A DNA stretch of 64,000 bases from Symsagittifera roscoffensis (taxonomy: Eukaryota; Xenacoelomorpha; Acoela; Convolutidae), in the NCBI RefSeq assembly GCF_963678635.1, contig NC_087066.1, positions 29,207,301 through 29,271,300 of the forward strand. The letters are read 5' to 3'. Below are positions 1 to 8,400 of the stretch, one piece after another (positions within the stretch are counted from its first letter, which is position 1; each line of letters begins with the position of its first letter). The translations under genes were made by a program, and so were the position numbers. The notes under the pieces were generated by a model. It saw nothing but the letters and a program-made list of their open reading frames with translations. It had not been told where the DNA came from and did no database searches.

Positions 1-430
1 AACAGACAGTTGGAAAAAAGTCAATGAACGCAAGTAAACAAAAAAAATTTGACTTGTTTTTTGAAAAAATCTTTCAAATCTCTAAGACAAAAATATAGTC
101 TTAAAGCTCTTTGAACTTTAAGAACAACTTATGATCAGCACTTTTTTGATAAAATTAACTCGATTTGAGAAACCTGGATCAACCGGTATAAATTTTATTT
201 CGTAGGAAAATCTGATAATTGAATTCCATTTTTGAAAATAAAAGTCGATCATGTTTTTGCTACCTTTACACTTTGCTGTTCGATAGTGGAGTTTGCCTTC
301 CTTTTAACATAGGAAATGAACAGAACGAAACAAAAAAAATCAAAGACAAACGGCGAAAAAGTAAATTTGAGCCTGAACTAATTTTAAGACTCTTCCTGAA
401 AAAAACCACCTCGCGACCTATATAAGAGTC
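1..430. repeat. Dispersed repeat, copy 1 (pairs with 55945-56390)
   Basis: This stretch aligns by eye with 55945-56390 over most of its length. The best block is 37 identical bases (273-309 against 56226-56262). Both copies then run to a CCTATATAA motif followed by a short spacer. The copies differ by many substitutions, so the family is old. The second copy is preceded by a lysine-rich open frame after an acceptor-like TTGCAG; here the matching part is at the window edge and decayed. I cannot tell what kind of element this is. Confidence 0.6.
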
Positions 431-559
431 TGAATTGCTTTCATCGGCTCTCAAAAAATGCTTAAAGCACAACAACAATCCGTGATATGGCAACTAAGCA
501 GGCAAAACATAATCAGACAAACGAGAGGCAGTCACTTTTTAAAGGGAAGTTTCAGTTTG

Positions 560-620
560 CAAAAAAGAGAGGCCCTAGCGAGATTCGAACCAAGGACTTT
601 TGCCACAAAAACCACAAAAT
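560..620 (-). repeat. tRNA-like B-box remnant, probable SINE fragment
   Basis: On the minus strand the segment reads GGTTCGAATC inside a context like the 3' half of a tRNA. No complete cloverleaf or A box is visible, so it is most likely a fragment of a tRNA-derived SINE. The rest of 431-771 shows nothing else I can name. Confidence 0.35.
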
Positions 621-771
621 TTGAATTATACGAAATTATAAATCAAGCTATCAGATTTTTCAAGTGATTTTGTTAAACAAGTTGTTAGCCTGAAAAATGT
701 CTAAGAAACACTGGAGGTTTCCTACAAAATGGGCTCACTCTTGGCTTTCTTGGATATTCGGAAACTAAAAT

Positions 772-1302
772 TTACGTCTTAATTCTCTCATCTCCAATCA
801 TATAATTGAGAAAATCACCTGTAATAACAAAAGCATCCAACTGAGACTTGCTCTTGCCATCAATTTTCTCTCGAACAAGGTTCTGTAAATGTCTCCTGAA
901 CGTGCATACCGAATGACGATTGTGATATACTATCATACAATCATCACAGAAAGAACCTTTGCAATCGTTACACCAGAAAGCGACAGAGCCGCAGAAAAAA
1001 CTGGATCTTGTGCACTTCGGTGGCTTGAACAGCAATTGCTTTCGAAGCGAACGGTTCTCTGCTTTCGTTTTCTCTAGCTCTTCCTGAAGTTTTTGATGAT
1101 TCGCCAAACAGTCTTTGATACCATACAAAGGATTCAAACTTGAGATCAACAACTTATGCGAAGTTCCACAGAGCGCGCAAGTTATTAAGTCAGCACTTTT
1201 TCCCATTGTCTGAAGACAGGTTTTCGGAGGACCGCAAAAAGAATGTCCACAAGGTAACGCCCTGGGGTCTTCTATTGCATCAGTACAAATAGCGCAGTCC
1301 AT
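772..1302 (-). CDS. RING / B-box-like zinc-binding protein, intronless
   Basis: A 176-residue protein that starts directly with a RING-type finger: CAIC at residues 3-6, CGHSFC near 18-23, and a closing CALC near 42-45. A short leucine/glutamate-rich coiled-coil stretch follows (about residues 65-90). A second Cys/His cluster (CNDC, CDDC, then H...H; about 108-130) has B-box-like spacing. RING plus B-box plus coiled coil is the N-terminal arrangement of TRIM-type E3 ubiquitin ligases, usually with a C-terminal recognition domain that is missing here. I infer a ubiquitin-ligase-like role; the substrate is unknown. There is no visible intron. It lies just downstream of ACP7 on the same strand. 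Small intronless RING proteins can also be carried by transposons, so its status as a host gene is not certain. Confidence 0.7.
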   Translation of the reverse strand: MDCAICTDAIEDPRALPCGHSFCGPPKTCLQTMGKSADLITCALCGTSHKLLISSLNPLYGIKDCLANHQKLQEELEKTKAENRSLRKQLLFKPPKCTRSSFFCGSVAFWCNDCKGSFCDDCMIVYHNRHSVCTFRRHLQNLVREKIDGKSKSQLDAFVITGDFLNYMIGDERIKT

Positions 1303-1933
1303 ATCAAAAACTAAAAGTAGTTTGTAGTTTTTGATAAAAATCAGTCATCAATTTCTAAATTAGATAGAACAAAGGATCGAACAGAAGCAAAAAGAAACAT
1401 TATAACATAAGACAGACAAAGATAAGAGCATTTTTACCGTGTCACGTTGAAATGTACGATTTCGTCTGCTATCTTGCGTTGATTCTGCATAAAATAGGTA
1501 AATTAAAAGTATTGATTTTTTGTATTTTATACATAGGCGCATTTGCAATCGGCCTACATATTTGAAAGCTGCTACCATAATTATCGCTCGCAAAAATTGA
1601 CTAGAAATTAGCCAGAAAATTGCAAAAAAAATGTATAACAACTTATTTAGTTAGAATTGAGAGAAGTCGAGTTCCTTGATACTTAAGTCATTTTCAAATC
1701 GACTCGCTCTGGACATAAGGAAAAGAAAATTGAATTATTTTCAATTAAACATCTGAGTATTTCTTCAAGAACTGAAAATTCTATATAATGTTTCTAAAAT
1801 ATGCTATTAATCTCCGTTCTATTTACTACTGTGTTTGATGAAAAAACTATTTCAATCGCATGTGGGTATCGATAACCCCATGGATATTAATTCCAAATCC
1901 GTGATCAAGCAGAATAGCTCATACTTGGGGCGC
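1303..1933. other. Intergenic, nothing recognised
   Basis: AT-rich spacer between the RING gene and the 3' end of ACP7. The open frames here show no domain or repeat signature that I can support. Confidence 0.5.
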
Positions 1934-2485
1934 CTAATGATCCCAGTCGAAATTAGGGAAAACATCTGACTTCGAAATCATGAACTCATCAATGATTTCG
2001 TCCTTCACGACTGAAAACTGTCGTATCTTCAAGGTCAATTTATCCTCCACACCCATGAGGGTAAAGCCGTAATTGTTCGACCTGAAAAAAGACCACTTCG
2101 GTTTCGGAATCGTGAACGGATCATGGTCCTCGCGACATCCCGCCGCGCCAGTGACCACGTGAACAGGATATCTAGTGTCCATATACACACTAGCATTCTT
2201 CACTTTCTGGTACGCATAGTCATATATTGGGTAGAGTCGTTCGTAATCGTGTTCGTGTGCGTAGAATTGAAGGTCGACTCCGTTTTTGAAAAAGAGGTCC
2301 TCCAGTTTGTACAGTTCGTGCTCGTATCCAGTTCGCATGATAGAGTCGTGCTTTGTGCAGTCGTCTCCGTCGTGGCTGCTGCAGTACATGGGCCGGTGGG
2401 CCATAGCCACAATCCAAGGATGCTCGTTTCGCGCCTGTTCGGTATTGGCTTTGGCGAGATCGTCAACAAGCCAGTTATATTGGGC
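1934..2485 (-). CDS. ACP7: ACP7 exon 5: C-terminal catalytic motifs and stop
   Basis: Acceptor TTTGTAG, then 184 codons including the TAG stop at 1934-1936. Contains AHRPMYCS and FYAHEHDYER, the last two conserved blocks of the family, and ends NFDWDH. Confidence 0.92.
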   Translation of the reverse strand, partial: AQYNWLVDDLAKANTEQARNEHPWIVAMAHRPMYCSSHDGDDCTKHDSIMRTGYEHELYKLEDLFFKNGVDLQFYAHEHDYERLYPIYDYAYQKVKNASVYMDTRYPVHVVTGAAGCREDHDPFTIPKPKWSFFRSNNYGFTLMGVEDKLTLKIRQFSVVKDEIIDEFMISKSDVFPNFDWDH

Positions 2486-5400
2486 CTACAAATTGAAATC
2501 TCGGAACTCGAATTCGGATTGACTAAGCGTACTTAGCGAGTTTAAAAAATTGATTGATGATAAAGAATTTCTTTCGAAAGAAAGCGTTTTATTTCCGCCA
2601 AAAAAAACATGATTATTCAGTTTTGAACACTCTTATACAGATTTTTCAATATCTTGTGACAATGTTTCTTTCTTTGTTCTTATGTATATCACGGAGGTGT
2701 TATTGTTTCTTTACATAATTAGTGTTGAAAAAGCATCCTTAAATTATTTCGCAAGTTTCTGAAAGCGGAACAAGAGTAACCTGGAGTTGTCCCAATCCGT
2801 AATTAGTGTAGAAATAGAACTCGGAGCTGAACAAGACGAAATGGATTGGGCCCACGTCGAAGCTGTTGTAGAACACACTGGGTCCTGGAGAAGTGAACCT
2901 TCCAGAATATTCTGTGAAATTGTTGAATTCTTCGTGGTTGCCCACAGCCACGTTGTATGGCACTCTACTGGCTACGGGTTGAATCATGTCCATGAACACG
3001 TCGCCCTATAACACCATAGATTGTTCTTCGTTAGACTTCAACTTTTTAATATTTATTGCGACACTCCACTGTGCCAAGTTGCAATCTTAATAGTGTTTCT
3101 TTCAACGTTTTGATGATATATCGAACAATTCAAAGAGACGGGCAGGATTTTCCCAATACTTAAAATCTCGATCAACAAAATCAAACCAAGCGAATCAACC
3201 ATTTGTAAAAAGAGGTTAAAGAATTTTAAACATTTATTTTCCAAATTGTGTCGTGCTAACTACTGGAATAGGGCGCATTTTTAATGGACTACTAAAAACT
3301 GGATTGACCGAATAAAAAGTCGCTCGCAAGCTCACTTGGAGGAAAAGAAACGAAGTCAAACACAAGCAAAATGAAGCCACTACCTTTGATCTTTCATTAG
3401 ATTTGCATCACTTGCGATACAAAAGTAGTGAAACTATTCCAACACAGAGGCGAACCGGAGCTTCGCATCACTTACAATGCAGTTAAAACATGCGCAACAA
3501 AAATGACAGAAGTGGATTTTTTTTCTTCAAAAATTAGGTTGAAAAATTAATTTGAACCTGCAAACATTTCATGTCTGGTAAATTTAGAAATAACAGAACG
3601 TTCAATTGTAGTATAAACTTTAGAAATAAAAAAACCCATGTTTTGGAGAAAATCAAAAAAAATCGTACCAGATAATATAAATGTCGCTTAAAAAAACGGA
3701 AAATCAACCGACGGAAACCATGAAGAAGGCCACAAATCTGAAAAAATTAACATTTGATCAAAAATTTTGTTTGAAAAAAAAACATAACCTGAAACGAACT
3801 CTGTAAGTACTGACTTACCTAAATGATTTTATAAAAAGGTTTTTATAAATTAAACAGTTTTTTCAATTTATTAAAATATTGAGCATGTCAAAAGCCTGCA
3901 CGTGAAATTTACCACTCCTACTCTAAATTGACCATTCTGTGAACAAAGTTATTTACAGCAAAATAACGTTATTATCTAGTACCCGGTAGCCAAAACCTTT
4001 GCTGATCGAAAGGGTAAGAATTAAATTTAACGATAGCCGGTTGTTGTGCAAATAGCACATAATACTCCGACCACAAAAGAATCGTGGCTAATATAACGTT
4101 AAAAATGAATTCGAATTGATTTGGACAGCCAACTTTCTCTAAATTCATCAAATTTCGTCTAAATAAGTCTAGAAACCGAAAATATTCAGACGAGTTTCCC
4201 GACACTGAGAGAACATTTTGGAATCCAAATTACGTTTAAACTGGATTTAATATGATGTCACACTTGATTTCCTACAATTTTTGATTGAGGTTGCCAAAAT
4301 TGGCTGAAAAAAAAACGAACCGAACCCAGGGTTCCTTTCCACTCTTGGTCAGAAAAACAACCATTGGAATTGTTACATAATAGAATTCACGTGAAACAAA
4401 AACCTTTTCTCGGAAAACAAACAATGATAAACGATGAGTACACAACCATACATTAACTGCTAGTAGATAACAAATTCACTCGAATTACGCAATTATACCT
4501 TACAAAACGTAGTATACCAAAAAAAAAGTTTACTTCCCGATGAAAAACACTTGCCTTTGCAAGAGATAAATAAACTATACTAACAAAAACATGCCCTCTA
4601 AAATCATCATCATCATCATCATCATCACATATGTTATTTCGACACTAATTTCTTGAATTCAAAGGTGTTTGAGTTTAATTAAAAACCAGTTTTGTCGTAT
4701 AAATAATCAGTCGCTCCGCTAAAGATGAGTTCGTTTCTGTCGATAGCCGTACCCACTCTAAAATTAGCTGGGATTTAAACAGAAAATGATCTTTGAAGAT
4801 GGTTAAAAATCGGACCCGCTCTAAAATGAGCTGGGCGTTTCATCGTCGTCGCCTTCTTTGCCTTCGTTTCACAGCCATTGGATTTTCTATGCTTCTGAAG
4901 GCGTCATGAAAGTCCTTAGCAAGTTCGCGCACGCCATTTGCTGTGGGGTGAAGTCCATCTGCGCAAACATGCCTCCGATTGCTGAACTTTACAGTTTTAA
5001 AGAGCAGGATTTTATACCATGCCGTTAGATTTCTGTAGCATTTATTCACTCTCCTGATAAGAGAGCGTTCACCTTCCCGGCTAATAAGTGACATGACGCC
5101 AACTTCGAAATTGCAGTCAAGGAGTCTAAAAATAGCACTCTCCATCTCCTCGGCTACTTCAGTCGCTCCCAATGACTGGCGCCCTGAACGGTCAAACAGG
5201 TTGTTTGTTCCTCCCATTATGAGCACTGTTTGTACATCCAAGTTTTTCATATCATTGAGAACCTGATCGCTACAAAGGGTTGAGAGAGTTCCACCAGGGC
5301 ACGAAACTGTCACGGAATCTGGCAGAAAAATCCCATAAACTAGCGATGATCCCAAAACAGCATATGTCACTCTCTTGATCTTATCAGAGCTCAATATTAT

Positions 5401-8400
5401 CCGTCTTTTGGGGAGAAACCTGGTTTCAACATGAACATTTCTTAGACGCAAGGTTTCGTTTAGCTTTTGAATTCCAACCTTTCTAGTTTCAGTCATTTTA
5501 GCAACCTTTAACTGAAACAAGTCTCATAGTAATACTGGTTAAACAAATACGTTTTCAACTGTTTACGAAATTCAGTTTCATTTGGTAGTTTAAGGTTACA
5601 TGGTAAACTATTCCAATGGTGTGCGGCAGCAAATCTAAACGTCCTTTTTCCATAGTTCATGTTAACCAGTGGTTTGTTAATGACCATGGTCCTTTCACTG
5701 AAACGGGAGGAACTTTTTTGTAGTGAAAAATATTTACTCAGATAAGACGGAACGATTTGAGGATTGAAAATGCATTTGTGTACGATTGTCAAGACTTTAA
5801 AAATCACTCGAGATTTTATGGGCAACCAATGTAGATCATGTAGATAAGGAGTAATACTCGTTGACTTCTTCAAACCGAAAACAAATCTGCAGGCACTATT
5901 TTGGACTTTTTGCAACTTGTAGAGCAGATAATTTGGTAAGCTCGAGTACAAGCTATTGCAGTAGTCTAATCGACTTAAGACTAGCATTCTTGCCAACATA
6001 TTTCTATTTTCAAAATCAAGGTAGAAACGTATGCTGTATAGTTTCCGGAGACTGTGGTAACTGGCGCCACACACGGAATCGATCTGTTTTTTCAATGACA
6101 AGGATCGGTCAATGAGGCAACCTAAAGACTTCACAGAGTTTTCTGTTGATTTCATCAGCTTAACCGTTGAATTTCCAATGAGTATTGAACCGTTTGTTAG
6201 ACCTTTTGACTTACTAGTGGCTAGGTTAATTACTTGGCTTTTTGATTCATTTAACATAAGCCCCATGGACGAAAACCAGTTCGAAATAATAACCAGAGAT
6301 CTTTCTATTTCTGCTAATTCACTCTCATTTTTAATTTCACAGTATAAAGTAGTATCATCGGCATACACTTGGTATGAAAATTTAGTTGAGCCAATAATAT
6401 CGTTCAATGGTGTCAGGTAGATTGAGAACAGGAGGGGTCCCAGAAGAGAACCTTGAGGCACTCCATATTCGAGTTCTTGAGAATTCGATAAAACATCATT
6501 GATAGAAACAATTTGAGTCCGATTCTCTAGATAGGAAAGAATTAGATCCACTGCATCATTCGTCCTTCCAATCCGATTTTTCATGATCTTTCTCAATGTT
6601 TTATGATCAATGGTATCAAATGCAGCTGAAAGGTCAAGGGCTATCAAAAGGACCTGTCTCTTGTTGTCGAGACTAGTCAGTAGATCATCTGTTTTTAGCA
6701 GAGCCGTTTCAGTTGAAAAATGCTTCCTGTTAGCAGATTGGTGTTCATCTAGAAGATTATAGGAGCTAAGGTATTGATCGAGCTGTTTATATAAAATTCT
6801 TTCAAAAACTTTACTGATAAACATCAGATTCGCTATTGGTCTATAAGAATTTAAAACGTTTTGGTCAAGTTTGTGGTCTTTAAAGGGAGGAGTTATCACC
6901 GCTCTCTTGAGACACTTTGGAAATTTGGACTGATCGATGCAATTGTTTATCATAATGATGAAATAATCTTTCCACGAGTGTGCTATTCTTTTCATATCTA
7001 TCGTTTTCAGTATATCTTCTCGTGAGTTCGCGTTTGAAACCATTCTTACTGCTTCTTCTAGTTCATCTATAGTCACATATTGGAATTGGAAAGAAGAAAT
7101 TGCAGTGAAAGCAAAGAGTGGCGGCGAGATGCCATTACTTTTAACATTTGCCACTAAATTTCTAACCTTCTGAATGAAAAATTGGTTGAAGTTTTCAGCT
7201 AATTCATAATCACTGGAGTATATCAGTGGTAGAACGTTTTGTTGTTTTTCTCCAGCAAGGCGTTTCAATTCACGAAACTTGAGCGAATGTCTATTTGAAA
7301 GCTCAAAGCGCCTGGAAAAATATATCAATTTCTTCTCTCTAAACAGATCTTTACATTTCTTTAAATACTCCTTGAAAGCTGTTTCGTTTTCTAATCCAGG
7401 ATTTACACGCATTACGCGTTCTAATTTTCTACGTTTTCGTTTTACGCCTGCTAACTCTTTATCGTAAAAATTACAAAATCGGTTTTTGACAACTTTGGTC
7501 TTAGTTGGCACATAATCAGTTTTCAGCAGCTGCAAAATTTCGATAAAATTCTCTGCCATCTCGTTCGGGTCACTGGTGTTCAGATTCAAGATTAAATTCT
7601 GATCTATTTCCGTCTCTAAATGTTTCCAGTCTGTATTGTTCCAATCATAAATACTCAATCTGGTTTTATCCTTCCGTTGAATTGCGATTTCATAAGTGAA
7701 CGTCAATAGATGGTGATCAGAGTATTCAACGTGCTCATTTCTAACGGGTGAGCACAATTCCGGGTTTGAACAAATTATGAGGTCTAGAATTTTCCCGTAT
7801 TCGTGAGTTGCTTTCTTAACAATCTGTTCTAGGTTATATTCCAGTAGAATCGAACAAAATGTATTGGATTTGGCACAACGTCTGTTTTCTAGATCCAAAT
7901 TAAAATCACCCAGGAGGAGAATTTGGGTTTCAATTGATGAGGCAAGAATGAATATTTTCAGTCAATTCATTAAAAAACTCGTTATAATTTCCACTCGGCG
8001 GTCTATATATTGCTGCAATTGTTATTTTGACTTTTCTAGTCACGACCGTAATTACCAAGAATTCACCATCGTCCGAGAGATGGCTTAAAATTCTTTCACC
8101 CTGTAGTTCTTCGCGAGTAATTATGTCAACACCTCCACCTATTTTAGCCGTTCGTGAAACATGATGGTATCGATATTCATTTGAAGAGTCTATACACTGA
8201 TTTAGAATATATTGCGTATCCGGCTTAAGCCAGGTTTCAGTTATGATCAAGATATCAACTTGTTCTATAGCCAATATGCTCTGTATTTGATTTACTTTTT
8301 TCGCTAGAGAACGTATATTAATTACACCAACTTTCATAGCATTCGATTGAGGCTCGGGTTTTTTATTTGATTTTAGTCAGTCGCTTTTCAAAGTTCTGAG

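Noticed and set aside
5496-5520. Earlier TTG start for ORF3 that would overlap the ORF2 stop
   Set aside because: An ATG 11 bases after the stop gives a simpler start, and the extra eight residues show no conserved feature.
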